From assembly GCA_963855995.1 (NCBI GenBank), contig OY979717.1:50161744-50225743 (forward strand): a DNA stretch of 64,000 bases, written 5' to 3'. The notes under the pieces are model-generated. The model searched no databases. It was given only the letters and a program-made list of their open reading frames with translations, and was not told the origin of the DNA. The position numbers were made by a program, and so were the translations under genes. Source of the stretch: Muricea muricata (taxonomy: Eukaryota; Cnidaria; Anthozoa; Malacalcyonacea; Plexauridae). Of the stretch, positions 1 through 10,990 are shown piece by piece; the first letter of the stretch is position 1, and every line of letters begins with the position of its first letter.

Positions 1-76
1 TAGTTCTTGTCAACGTAACTATTTATCTTTCTTCTCCGTCATCATATGCATGACGTAACTTGGATGTACTGCATAT

Positions 77-872
77 TGGAACATACTTAATTTTAAACAG
101 TTTAATTGATGATCCTGTCATTGTGCTGCTGTTGGAACATACTTAATTTTGAACAGTTTAATTGACGATCCTGTCATTGTGCTGCTGTTGAAACATACTT
201 AATTTTGAACAGTTTAATTGATGATCCTGTCATCATGCTGCTGTTGGAACATACTTAATTTTGAACAGTTTAATTGATAATCCTGTCATCATGCTGCTGT
301 TGGAACATACTTAATTTTAAACAGTGTAATTGATGATCCTGACATTGTGCTGCTGTTGGAACAGACTTAATTTTGAACAGTTTAATTGATGATTTTGTCG
401 ATCATTGTGCTGCTGTTGGAACATACTTAATTTTAAACAGTTTAATTGATAATCCTGTCATCATGCTGCTGTTGGAACATACTTAATTTTGAATAGTTTA
501 ATTGATGATCCTGTCGATCATTGTGCTGCTGTTGGAACATACTTAATTTTAAACAGTTTAATTGATAATCCTGTCATCATGCTGCTGTTGGAACATACTT
601 AATTTGGAACAGTTTAATTGATAATCCTGTCATCATGCTGCTGTTGGAACATACTTAATTTTGAACAGTTTAATTGATGATTTTGTCGATCATTGTGCTG
701 CTGTTGGAACATACTTAATTTTAAACAGTTTAATTGATAATCCTGTCATCATGCTGCTGTTTGGACATACTTAATTTTGAACAGTTTAATTGATAATCCT
801 GTCATCATGCTGCTGTTGGAACAGACTTAATAAATGATGATCCTGTCGATCTTTGTGCTGCTGTTGGAAGAG
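77..872. repeat. Minisatellite, about 57-bp unit, about 14 copies
   Basis: Head-to-tail units each contain GGAACATACTTAATTTT, an AACAGTTTAATTGAT block and CCTGTCATCATGCTGCTG. Units vary slightly: ATCAT/ATTGT alternation and an extra CGAT in some. No coding potential is seen. Confidence 0.9.
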
Positions 873-1914
873 TACACTGTATACATTGTGAATATTTAAA
901 CACACGTCTGGTGGTAGGAATTAAAGAATAAAGGTCAGCACAGGTCAATATTTGTTTTACAGCTGGCTGCTGTTTTCTGAGCAAGTGTTAATTCTCACTT
1001 AATCTTCTTATTCTTAATCCACTTATTCTCTTTTTATTTTAAAGTCAATTATCACACTTGTTAATATTTGAATTGTATATAATATGTATTCATCTTGGTA
1101 AACAGGCTTCATAACAAAACAAAACAAACACAGCTAATTGCTTTTGCTAATTTTTATAAACTTTTGGCTCTTTAATGAGGGGAAAGAACCAGGTGTTACT
1201 GTAGGTATGGGGTATTACTATAGGAACTCGGGGTTGGAATAAAGATGTTATCAGAAACACATTAATTCATTTAAATATTAAAGAACATTAAAGGTGATTG
1301 AGTAAAATTTGACTTCCTTCATGTCCAATTTTAATAACACATGTTTACAATGTTACCAGTAAATGTAATAGAAACAAGCATAAACTATATAATATTGTAA
1401 AGCATAACTTGATATGTATTTACTGATTTACTGGGTAATTGCTTCTCACAAAGTTAATGAAATAATTAATTAACTTAATTAATGACATTTCCTTTATATT
1501 GCCTTACTATATTTATATAGCTCATTTCTGTAGTGACTATTATAAGTGAATGTTATAACTGAATTGTAAACACAGTTTTCCTTACGTCGTTATAGTACTT
1601 CAATCCATACTAAATCACACTCATCGTAAGATACTGTACAACACACCAGATTAATAAATGTAATTTTCTGGACTATTTACCTGTTTAAATGGCCAGGTGT
1701 TTCAACATTTCAATTTGATATTAAGAACCCTCAATATGTATTTTATAGAAGACAATACCTGGCAATGCGTCCATCCCAAATATGAATCAAATTATTAACT
1801 GAAAATTTGAAATGACTGAAATGACAAATTCAGTAATTTACATTCATAAAGTACTAGAAAGTAGAGATACCACTGACAAGAATATACAGCAGACGCTGAT
1901 TTGTGCGTTAGGTC
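873..1914. other. Intergenic, nothing recognised
   Basis: AT-rich sequence with no convincing ORF, RNA gene or element boundary. The short ORFs here do not resemble known proteins. Confidence 0.5.
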
Positions 1915-3861
1915 CATAGATATAGTAGACCTAGATTGCTGACGTATACCTAGCGCGCGTGACTCCCAATAGAAGAATCCAAGATGGCGTCGCAACCGGG
2001 CAAAAAAACTAGGAATAGTATTACGAAAAACAGGTTTTTGGGCTTTTTTGATCGTTTAACTGCTGCGAATCACGTTCAACTGGACTTTTTTGAAAATAAG
2101 TCACAATTGCGGAGGTTTTGAACCTGAAATGAGACGAGTGGGCTAGATTCTTACAAAATTATCGTTCGCTGAAGATTCCAAGGAGTGGACGTTTTGACCG
2201 GTTCCGTTAGTTTGCGTGGATTATTGCACTTTTAACACTTCGAATCACGATCGATCGCGTATATTTAGGAAACGATGTTTATTATCTATGTTTTAATTGT
2301 GAAAAGGAAAGCGTTTGCCGAATTTTATGAAAAAATATCGTGGGTTAATTTCCTCAGTATCAGCAGCTATACGCCGGCTATTATGACTGCACATCCACCT
2401 CCACCTGGAAGGTAGAATTTTGTTTGTTTGTTCATTATGGTTTTTATGAATTTATGGGAAATGATTGTTTGTGTAGAATCTGCTGACAAAGTAGCACAAA
2501 TGTAAAAACAAATGATTTAAATAAGTATGAAAGAAACCCATGTTTCCAATTGGTTTCTATTGATTTATGATTATTGATATCAATACATATAATTTGTGTA
2601 AATCTGAGAAGCTAAGCATAGTTTTAGAGACTCATGATATTATTAAAGTGTACGTGAACATGCATGGGGCTTGATAACATGCATGAATCAAATTAACATT
2701 TAATATACTTGAAGCAAAGATCTATTAAAATGTTAAATGACCAGGTTTTGTGTCATCAAAACTCAGAAAGTGTCTGGTATTATAAATTATAGATGTACAG
2801 CTTAATAAAGTTCAAAATACATATTGCTGGTTGCCAATGTGCTTCTGATTTTGCTCAAAATCAATTACAATATTGAAATCTGCACATGAAAATCTCACCA
2901 TTTGTCAACAAGCTGTGCCTGTGACAAATGTGTTGCAAAGATGAAAACAAGTTGTGAAATGCTGTAATTTTTTAAAGCTCCTGTAAGCTTGTTAACAAGA
3001 CATTTATAAATGCTTGTAAATGTGTGGGAATGTAAACACAGTTTTTGCAAAACATTATTATAAAATCAGATATTCTTTAGGATTGCTATAGAGATAATTA
3101 AGCAATATAACTTGCTACAGAGATAATTAAGCAATATAACTTGCTACAGAGATAATTAAGTAATATTGACTTCTGCCTATAGGTATCAATTTTCATTTGT
3201 AATAAATATGACATCTCTGCAAGCCCAAAGCAGAACCCTGCATGTCCATTATTACCTTATCCCAACTTAAAGTCAATCATGCTGCCTCCTGCAAAACTTG
3301 TAGTGTACCAGTACTGAAGGACTTTACGCAGATGTTCAATTTCACATTTAATACTAAGCAAAAATCAAAATAACACTCAAAATCAAAATCACTAGAAGTA
3401 GTAATTTGCAAAAAAGTTAAATTTACTACAAGAACATACTAAACAACCAGTTGTCTACTCCAGAAGTCTTTAACGAACGATATTTGATATATGATAAACA
3501 TCGTTTTCTAAATATATGCGATCGGTCGTGATTCGAAGTGTTAAAAGTCCAATAATCCACGCAAACTAACGAAACCGGTCAAAACGTCCACTCCTTGAAA
3601 TCTTTATCGAACGATAATTTTGTAAGAATCCAGCCCACTCTTCTCATTTTGCACTCAAAACCTCCGCAATAGTGATCTATTTTCAAAAAAGTCCAGTTGA
3701 AGGTGATTCGCAGCAGTTAAACCATCAAAATTGCTCAAAAACCTGTTTTTTGTAATACAATTTCTAATGTTTTTGCCCGGTTGCGACGCCATCTTGGATT
3801 CTTCTATTGGGGGTCACGCGCGCTAGGTATACGTCAGCAATCTAGGTCTACTATATCTATG
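1915..3861. mobile_element. Non-autonomous DNA transposon with ~380-bp TIRs and 8-bp TSD
   Basis: The ends are CATAGATATAGTAGACC and its reverse complement, directly flanked by GTTAGGTC at 1907-1914 and 3862-3869. The inverted arms run about 1915-2295 and 3480-3861 with modest divergence. The middle (2296-3479) is AT-rich and codes for nothing recognisable. CA...TG tips with an 8-bp TSD are compatible with the P superfamily, though hAT is not excluded. Each arm carries a CCAAGATGGCG (YY1-like) motif. Confidence 0.85.
3091..3171. repeat. Three 29-bp tandem repeats
   Basis: Two perfect copies and one partial copy of a unit beginning GAGATAATTAAGCAATATAA lie inside the 1915-3861 element. Confidence 0.85.
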
Positions 3862-3961
3862 GTTAGGTCACCATGATCTAGCGCCGACCCGTTTTCAAGT
3901 TCGGAATCCAAGATGGCGTGCTCAAAGGGGGGCGGCATTTTCTGAAATTCGATATTTGCGG

Positions 3962-4144
3962 ATGATAAAAAGCAACAGAATGACAAAGGTCGAAGGAAAT
4001 TATGCGACAATCAACGCAAAAGAATTTATTTGGTATACAATGTATTTAAAGCATGGAGAATGCAAAATCGAGGCGGGATGTAACCGTTCGAATTGCAGCA
4101 GTTTTGCCGCACATCTGTTGTCTCTTCAGTACAGAAGAAGGTAA
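3962..4144 (+). CDS. Uncharacterised small ORF or exon (60 aa)
   Basis: The ATG at 3962 opens a 60-codon frame with four cysteines and a basic end. The last codons are followed by AAG|GTAAAA, which would also serve as a splice donor, so this may be an exon rather than a complete gene. AATAAA-type signals follow at about 4204-4220. A CCAAGATGGCG motif lies 50 bp upstream. I do not recognise a family, and it may be chance. Confidence 0.2.
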   Translation: MIKSNRMTKVEGNYATINAKEFIWYTMYLKHGECKIEAGCNRSNCSSFAAHLLSLQYRRR

Positions 4145-4335
4145 AAATAATGCAATTTATGTGCTTTAATCAAACTGAATCTACAAGAAATTCGTAAAAC
4201 AGAAAATAAAGAAATAAAATGTGCGTGAAATGGGACACTGCTCTTTAATACACGGGCATTAATACTTTTAATGCCTTCGCAGACCTCATGCGGTCAACAG
4301 TTGACTTTCGTGACTTTCACGTGATCTTCTTTTAA

Positions 4336-4388
4336 CCAATTGCAATAAGATACTAGAATGAATGAACTCTGACACTTGATATATAATA
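4336..4388 (+). promoter_or_regulatory. Possible CCAAT/TATA promoter of the sulfotransferase gene
   Basis: A CCAAT box (4336-4340) is followed about 40 bp later by TATATAAT (about 4380), roughly 110 bp before the sulfotransferase ATG. The spacing is reasonable for a simple polymerase II promoter. In AT-rich DNA a TATA match is weak evidence alone. Confidence 0.35.
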
Positions 4389-4490
4389 ATTTAGTTTAAC
4401 ACTGATGTGTTGTAATATGCTACTATATACATGCACTGTAAAAGACTAGAGTCACGTTACTTCGTTCTCGATTTCGTTGCATAAGCCATA

Positions 4491-5405
4491 ATGTCGAACC
4501 CAAACAAACCAAATCCAGCCGTTGAGATGTTGAATCAGAGAATGTCTCTTCTCATAACAGACGAAGGATGGCGAAAGACGGCAAGTTTCATCCCTCGACC
4601 AAATGACGTGATTGTTGCTACTTTTCCCAAATGTGGCACAACTTGGACGCAACAGATAATGCAACAACTGCGAAGCGGAGGCGACATGAGCTTTAGAGAT
4701 ATTAGCGACGTGGTGCCATGGATTGATCTAGCGTACGATGCTGGCAAAGATCTCGACATTGAACACAAGTATCAGCCTAGATGCTTCAAGACTCACGCTT
4801 GGTATGAAATGTGTCCTAAAGGCGCAAAATACATTCTCGTTTATCGAGAGCCTTGTGCAGCATTCTACAGTTACTTCAATTTTTTTCAAAACAAATATTT
4901 TCAACAAGGGGAAATAACACTTGATGAATTTGTGAGAAATATTTCTTTATTACCAAGCCATAAGATGAGAGTGAATTACTTCGATCATTTGGTGAGCTGG
5001 TGGCCAAAACGAAATGATCCGAATGTATTGTTTCTTCTATACGAAGATATGTTGGAAGACTTAGAAAGTGCAGTGAGAGCCGTTGCATCATTCATGGGTA
5101 TTGATGATGAAGCAAGTATTACGAATGCTGTGAAAATGAGTACATTTGATTTTATGAAGCGAAACCAAGAGAAGTTTGCCAATCACAGTTCCTCAGCTAC
5201 TCATAAAAAATTCTTAGGAATGACGAAAAGTGTCTTATTACAACGTGTTCAAACGGGTTCTGCAACGAAAGGTCGTGAGATGATGGAAGAACATACCAAA
5301 CAAGCTGTTCAAAAAATGTGGAATGATATTGTCAAGAAGGAAACCGGATTTCAAGATTATAATGAGCTCAGAGATGCTTTAAAAAAAGAAAAACAGTCAC
5401 GGTAA
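4491..5405 (+). CDS. Cytosolic-type sulfotransferase (SULT family), intronless
   Basis: This 304-residue protein should transfer sulfate from PAPS to a small hydroxyl or amine acceptor in the cytosol. The length is normal for SULTs. Near residue 45 is FPKCGTTW, the 5'-phosphosulfate loop (usual YPKSGTTW). KTH near residue 100 supplies the expected catalytic histidine. LVYREPCAAFYSYFNFF near 115-131 corresponds to the 3'-phosphate site (usual RNPxDxxxSyyxf). The C-terminal RKGxxGDWK motif is not conserved: the region reads RVQTGSATKG. No signal peptide or membrane segment is seen. The ATG at 4491 gives the usual short N-terminus. The frame is uninterrupted, whereas animal SULT genes usually have introns, so a retrogene or a lineage-specific intronless paralogue is possible. 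The substrate cannot be predicted. Confidence 0.92.
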   Translation: MSNPNKPNPAVEMLNQRMSLLITDEGWRKTASFIPRPNDVIVATFPKCGTTWTQQIMQQLRSGGDMSFRDISDVVPWIDLAYDAGKDLDIEHKYQPRCFKTHAWYEMCPKGAKYILVYREPCAAFYSYFNFFQNKYFQQGEITLDEFVRNISLLPSHKMRVNYFDHLVSWWPKRNDPNVLFLLYEDMLEDLESAVRAVASFMGIDDEASITNAVKMSTFDFMKRNQEKFANHSSSATHKKFLGMTKSVLLQRVQTGSATKGREMMEEHTKQAVQKMWNDIVKKETGFQDYNELRDALKKEKQSR

Positions 5406-5515
5406 ATTGACATTTTTAAAAATAGAGGTGGCGAGAGTAGAGGTTTACATTGATCAGTGCATAAATAGCTGGTATTATTAATAGTTTACAACATGACACT
5501 GTCTGCTAGCTATAT

Positions 5516-6055
5516 CACAGGCGGCCCAAAAATTTCTGGTAATTTCGCACAACAAGCGCGAGCGGTAGCGTATTGTTTACATATATAAGATACATGAGGT
5601 TGGCAACTAAATTTCATCTGACGAACATATGACTTTTGTTAAACACAGAATACATCGCTCGTGGATAAAAAACAGGTAAAAAATTATAACACTTTAATTT
5701 TCGATAATTTTACTGCACATACTCAATGAAATTTGTCTTCAATGTTTCTGAATGGCTGCAAAATTTGAACATATTTTTCATGTATTGACACAAAATTTTC
5801 ATTTCCCGATGCGGGATGCCAGAGGTTGAAGACAACTTTTATTGAGTATGTGTAGCAAAATTATCGGAGATTAACGTGTTATAATTTTTTACCTGTTTTT
5901 AATTCCACGAGCAATGTATTTTGTGTTTAACAAAAGTCATATGTTCGTCAGGTTATATCTACTTGCCAACCTCATGTATATTATATATCTAGACAATGCG
6001 CTACCGCTCGCGCTTGTGGTGCACGAAATTACCAGACATTTTTGGGCCGCCAATG
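5516..6055. mobile_element. Foldback element with 7-bp TSD, family of the giant palindrome
   Basis: The arms are inverted copies: CACAGGCGGCCCAAAAA at 5516 and TTTTTGGGCCGCCAATG ending at 6055. The direct repeat GCTATAT flanks both sides (5509-5515, 6056-6062). The arms share GCGGTAGCGTA...TTG and GAGGTTGGCAACTAA with the ends of the giant element at about 12.9 and 24.1 kb. No coding capacity. Confidence 0.85.
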
Positions 6056-6200
6056 GCTATATTATTTCAAATAAATTAATTATCTTCGTGTAACAACCTC
6101 TGGATTGCGCAAGACGCACAGGTGTCAGGATGTAGATCTGATACAGATCTGATGTGAATGCTTTAATGAGCTGATAACATGTCTGGATGAAAACGTTCGT

Positions 6201-6366
6201 CAGTAGCGGCGCCAGCGCGATAAGTGAGGGGGACATATTCATGTATTCGTGTTCTGCACAATTAATTTCTTTTGAAGTCGATTCGATTTCAAAAGAAATT
6301 AATTATTGTGCAGAACACGAATATATGAATATGTCCCCCTCACTTATCGCGCTGGCGCCGCTACTG
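6201..6366. mobile_element. hAT-type MITE, 166 bp, 8-bp TSD
   Basis: A near-complete hairpin runs from CAGTAGCGGCGCC to GGCGCCGCTACTG and is flanked by ACGTTCGT at 6193-6200 and 6367-6374. A CAG-type tip with an 8-bp TSD is diagnostic of hAT. The inner sequence matches the MITE at 44459. Confidence 0.92.
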
Positions 6367-6399
6367 ACGTTCGTAATATCTTGTCACACGGTTTGCAAG

Positions 6400-7590
6400 G
6401 GGTATGACTAATGGGAGAGTTATGAAATGCAGAGTTATCTTGGAGAGTTATGATTTAGGAAAGTTGCGCTATAAAATACATTCGCTCTAATCACTACATT
6501 ACTTTTTGTATATTACCCAACGCTAAAGCTTTACTTCCTTCGCTTATGATTATCGCTGATTGTCACTGATTTTAGCTTATGATTATGCAAACGTTATTGG
6601 TACTAGGTAAGTTTGAACATTTCAGAGCCATCCTCAGAGATATGAAAAACTAGATTCATATTAATCTGAATCAAGTTTGAACATGTTTTGAAGGATTTGA
6701 AAGGTTTTATCTAGTCTTTATCTGTATTCCGGGGCATTAGATATTGTTTGTTTTGGGGACCTGTTTGTTTAATAGTTTTGTTGAAAGTTAAAACAAGAAT
6801 AAAAACTACCGAATACTTGTTTATTTACCCGTACTCCTAGCTAAAGTTTTCTGCTGTCAACTGTTACTGTAAAGTGTTAGTGTTATAGGTAATTATGCGG
6901 CCGCCGAGCTAAGTCCGATTTGCCAAAATTTTCAAACATCACGAGCACTATTAATCCTTAATTGTACGAGCCACATCGCATGATTAATTGTTTATTATTA
7001 GCATGGCAAAATCGCATGTACCAACCACATCATTAGTATTAAAGCGCTGTTTCTTGTAGACGATAATTCTCAATGAAGACAATTATTACATTCCAGTCCT
7101 GCCAGACTTTTAACGAAAATATTGTGCTTTGTTTGTATTTTCTACAGGAATTCCGCTTCTTTAACAATTTCGTTTGTGTTTAAACTCGGTCATCCGACTT
7201 TCCCGCCCTTTCGTTGTTTTGGAAAAATCATTAATTGTACTGTAGTGCAATTAATGAAATAATTGTACTCCTCTCAACCAATCAGTAATTTTGTCATGCT
7301 AATAATAATCACCGAAACACTGACATAACTCTCTTCATTTCCTCAATCGTAAGCACAGAGAGTTATAAAAAATAAGTCTCTAACATCTTCATAATGTTCA
7401 TGAGAGAGAGAGAGTTCGTAAAAACATAACTCTCTCATGTTAATTCAGGAAAACATCAGGAGAGTTAGAAATTTGGTGGATGTTCTAAAAAAATGGGCGT
7501 GGTTCGGACATAGCTCTCCAAAATCATAACTCTCCTAGATAACTCTCCTTGATAACTCTCCACTTCATAACTCTTCATTTAGCCGATCCC
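6400..7590. mobile_element. Candidate Mutator-like (MULE) non-autonomous element
   Basis: The flanks are GTTTGCAAG (6391-6399) and GTTTGCGAG (7591-7599), a 9-bp duplication with one mismatch. The ends are diverged inverted repeats starting GGG and carry iterated GAGAGTTAT sub-repeats (about 6410-6465 and 7330-7575). The 9-bp TSD suggests MULE. No transposase ORF is present. Confidence 0.65.
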
Positions 7591-7599
7591 GTTTGCGAG

Positions 7600-8169
7600 G
7601 TCTAACGCGATTGGCTACATCATGTTAATTGGTGGTCGTGGTGGTCGACCCATCATAGCCATTATTGGGATTCTGTTTTACTTCCATTGTGTTGGGAATT
7701 AGTTAACTTTAATTATCTTATAATCATAAAACTGGCAGTTTTGATTAGAGTAGGAAACAAGAACGTAAGCAGTTAATGGTATTAATGTAAATTTGAGCTG
7801 ATTGAGAGATTGACAAGAAAAAGCAAGATAAGTGTAGCAGTGTAATTAACTAAAACTCAGAATGTATCCGAGAGCGAGTGAGTTGATTGGGACTAGCCTG
7901 TTAGAGAGATTATTTTCTGAAATTATTATGTGGAAATGTTACAATATTGTGTGAGTGATTTTCAGCATTGGGAAGAAACAATTCCCGATAGTTGAGCATT
8001 GAATCAAAAGGATATTTAGCCGGGAATGAAGCTACAATTTTTTGCTGTATTATAATAGCGTTAGCGTAGAATCAAAATACAAGTTCTATTATTGCTACTT
8101 TATTTTGATAGTATTAAAAGATGTTATAAAACTTGGTTTCTTCAATTTACAGTCAGGGTTGGCTTGGAG
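7600..8169. other. Intergenic, nothing recognised
   Basis: AT-rich sequence without a supported feature. Confidence 0.4.
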
Positions 8170-8380
8170 TTTTTGGGTATACGGTATATTGTAGTTTTTA
8201 AAATCAGGTATACGGTATATTTACGTTATTTTCAGGTATTTTGGATTTTCAGAATCAAATGTTTCAAAACATTTTGGTATTTTTTAAATTAGGAGCGCGT
8301 TTGGGGTATTTCGGCAGATTTATATTGGGAATGCAGCATAGAACGACCCCCACTGCTCTCGCAAACCCCGTACAGAATAG
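8170..8380. repeat. Direct repeat, copy 1 (~200 bp)
   Basis: Shares with copy 2 the blocks GTATATTTACG, TTTTCAGGTATT, AACATTTTGG and AGATTTATATTGGG. The copies are diverged by substitutions and small indels. Confidence 0.7.
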
Positions 8381-8761
8381 AAATGAAAATTAACTGATGA
8401 CTGAAGCACAGACGACTTAACTATCTAATCTGGGGTAATTTTTATGAAATATATACGTCATCAAAACGTATATTCATATGAAGCACGTCTTTGCAAACTG
8501 ACGTTAATATTCGCCTACGCTAAAGGACTGCAGAGGAATACCTAAATTCACTTCAGTAAAATGGTTTTTGACTGGTTCTTATTTCCATTCAAAAACAGTT
8601 GTTGTTTTGTCCGGCGTGACTCTTGATGAAAACATTTCTTGAGAAAGAAACACTGACGCGTATGTAAGAAAATTTGTCGAGGACTACTGTTTGGGAGGCG
8701 AACATTTTCAACACGTATTAGTAGTATACAATGCAAGAATTCATCCATATTCTACCTACTC

Positions 8762-8965
8762 TTGTATATTGTAATTTTTAAAATTGGGTATATGGTATAT
8801 TTACGAGTTTTTCAGGTATTAGTTTGTATTTTTCGGATTTTCAGGATCCAATGTTTCGAAACATTTTGGCATTTTTTTTTTAATTAGGAGCGTAATTTTG
8901 GGTATTTTTATAGATTTATATTGGGTATATAGGATACCACGACACCCCCTGGCCAACCCCGCTCA
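8762..8965. repeat. Direct repeat, copy 2 (~200 bp)
   Basis: Second copy about 590 bp downstream, in the same orientation as copy 1. It ends next to the non-LTR fragment, so it may belong to an older insertion. Confidence 0.7.
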
Positions 8966-8975
8966 ATCGATGCGT

Positions 8976-9372
8976 CTGCAAAAGCTTCAAAACAGAGCCG
9001 CTCGAAAATATGGCAAATGTACCCAATGATTTTGATCAAGAAACGGTACTAAATCTACTAGGATGAGAAAGACTTAAAGTGCAAACATTAAAAAGTAAGG
9101 CGAAAACGATGTTTAAAACAATTCTTCATCATATGGGTCTACTGTCTTTAGAAAAATTATTTAATCTCAAAAACGAATCACTGCAGCATAACCTCCGTGA
9201 CAGTTCAAAAACGTTACCTTTGCCTAAGCCTCGTTTCGACACCATGACGGAGCTTCTACATGGAACTATATTTCTGAAATCATCAGAGAAAACAAAGTAA
9301 TTCTTAGTTTTGAAAAGAGAACGTCGGCCCTCTCTCTTAACAGACGATTTTTAAACGGACATCATTTAACTA
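8976..9372 (+). pseudogene. Non-LTR retrotransposon (jockey/CR1-type) RT C-terminal remnant
   Basis: Frame pieces carry LQKLQNRAAR, then LLGxERLK, a MFKTIL block, a NLRDS block, LPLPKPR, and finally WNYISEIIREN in another frame. This order matches the C-terminal tail of jockey/CR1-type reverse transcriptases (QNRAAR...LGW..L..R...K...M.K...LP.PR...WN.LP). Stops and frameshifts after KCTQ show it is dead. The 5' part is missing. Confidence 0.75.
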
Positions 9373-9380
9373 CTATTGTA

Positions 9381-9532
9381 CAGTAGCGTAGCCAGCCCGA
9401 CGATTCAGTCCCGCTATGCTAATATTTTCCTGTTCATTGACTGTGAAAACAACAATCTCTAAAGAAATGAATAATTATAATGATTTGAAATTTGCATAGC
9501 GGGACTAAACTGTCGGGCTGGCTACGCCACTG
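9381..9532. mobile_element. hAT-type MITE, 152 bp, 8-bp TSD
   Basis: The ends are CAGTAGCGTAGCCAGCC and GGCTGGCTACGCCACTG, flanked by CTATTGTA at 9373-9380 and 9533-9540. Its interior differs from the MITEs at 6201 and 44459. Confidence 0.9.
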
Positions 9533-9570
9533 CTATTGTAAACTATTTATACTTTGTATGCTAAGGGTCT

Positions 9571-9577
9571 GTTTATA
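9571..9577. repeat. Target-site duplication of the giant element, left copy
   Basis: GTTTATA lies immediately before CCTA, the outermost 4 bp of the giant element. The matching copy is at 43395-43401. Confidence 0.75.
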
Positions 9578-9581
9578 CCTA

Positions 9582-9773
9582 CAATCAAGTGCAAAAATTG
9601 TTGAGACAACAATATAATTTCCCCCCTCCCCCCTATTTCAATGTTGCTGTTATCGTACGAAGGCGAAAAACAATTAAAAACTTCCTCCAACATTGCCCAG
9701 GGGGGAAGGGGGGTGATTTGTTCTAAAATAACAAGTAAAATGTGAGAAGTCTCATAATTTTTGCACCTGATTG
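9582..9773. repeat. 192-bp TIR-bounded spacer (MITE-like), left copy
   Basis: Ends CAATCAAGTGCAAAAATT and AATTTTTGCACCTGATTG are inverted repeats. The interior holds an inverted pair of C/G-rich tracts (CCCCCCTTCCCCCC type) around AATGTTG motifs. The same 192-bp module separates the units of the right array. Confidence 0.85.
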
Positions 9774-10326
9774 TCTGGTAAATCATTTCACATAGTGCGT
9801 CCCAAATTTGAATTTTTATCAAATTACAGCTACAAACTTTACACAAGAATAAAGTATTTTTTCGTGTTTTCAGGAAATTATTTTTTTACGATGAAATATT
9901 TTCTATAGATAGAAACTATGCAAGGACGAGCGCGGTTAAATTCTAGTAACCTGGGTTCTAGTATAATTGGCGGGAAATTCGAATTTCATTACGTAATGTG
10001 TTTATGTATTGCTGTATGAAGCACAAAATACAGAAGCGAGTGGAACAATTTCTTTTGATAGCATTTTAATAGCAGAATATAACAAGAAAAGGGTTCGAAA
10101 GGTTAGTCCAAACAATTTTAATCTATTGTTTAACATTTAATCACATATGTATATATAATTAATGCCATTATATCTACAATTTCATTAACGTTAATACATT
10201 GAAATTTCAATCTATGAGAACAAAAATAAAAACCTAAGGCTAAGATTAAAGTATGAGTTATTTAACTGTTATAAATCAAATAACTTGGAATAACGCTAAT
10301 TGCGTCTCTTTCGCCGAAAATGAATC

Positions 10327-10548
10327 AGTCTGAAGATCGAAGACGATTTTAAGATTGAGCTTAAGACCAGTCAGGCACGAAGAACATATCTTGTCACCTA
10401 CAGTCAAGCAAATTTAAGCAAATTTCCGGCAAGACAGAGTTTTGGGGAGCAAGTTGTCGCGTATTTCAATGCTGGTTCGGGGAAAGTCGAAGTTGAACAC
10501 TGGGCATGTTGTCAGGAATCGCACGATACCACGGCCGGGGTACGTATG
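10327..10548 (+). pseudogene. Fragment resembling a widespread invertebrate Rep-like repeat protein
   Basis: An open stretch of 74 codons contains ARRTYLVTYSQ, LSKFPARQSFGE and VEVEHWACCQESH. I recall this motif string from repetitive invertebrate proteins in which a His-x-His (HUH-like) segment follows. Here the frame breaks before that segment, so catalytic capacity is absent. The family assignment is from memory and tentative. Confidence 0.45.
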
Positions 10549-10734
10549 TATGTATGTATGTACCAGAAGAAGAGCAAAAAGATATTTCGCCATGCCCACG
10601 CTGTTTCACAGAATTGGTTCTTCTAGATGAAGATTTTTAACTGCCTGTCTACTTTTTCCACCTTTTTAAATGCTTTAAAGCGATATGTTTGTCCGTGCTA
10701 TGATCCATGTACACAGTGTGTTCACCATGCATAC

Positions 10735-10990
10735 ATTACGCACACGTTACAACACGTAACACAACACGTTACACTACACGTTACAGTAAATTTGTAGAGA
10801 AATATTAAGAAGTATGTACTAAATATCACACGTCACACACGTTACACTTCACTTTTATTAAAAAGTATAATTTAATTTTCTTTTAAAAACATTGAGTGTA
10901 ACGTGTGCAATTTACTATCTAATTCTTATAATATTAGGTGTAACCTGTGGTGTAACGTGTGGTGTAACGTGGTGTAACGTGTTGGATCGT
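10735..10990. repeat. Bidirectional ACGTTACAC motif array, left copy
   Basis: About ten copies of ACGTTACAC or GTGTAACGT lie in two oppositely oriented groups separated by AT-rich DNA. They lie between the transposase and the Rep-like fragment of the Tc1-like body and resemble a bank of binding sites. Confidence 0.75.

Noticed and set aside
10414..10630. Small ORFs of 61-64 aa on both strands, repeated in all units
   Set aside because: They overlap the Rep-like fragment out of frame and have no independent support.
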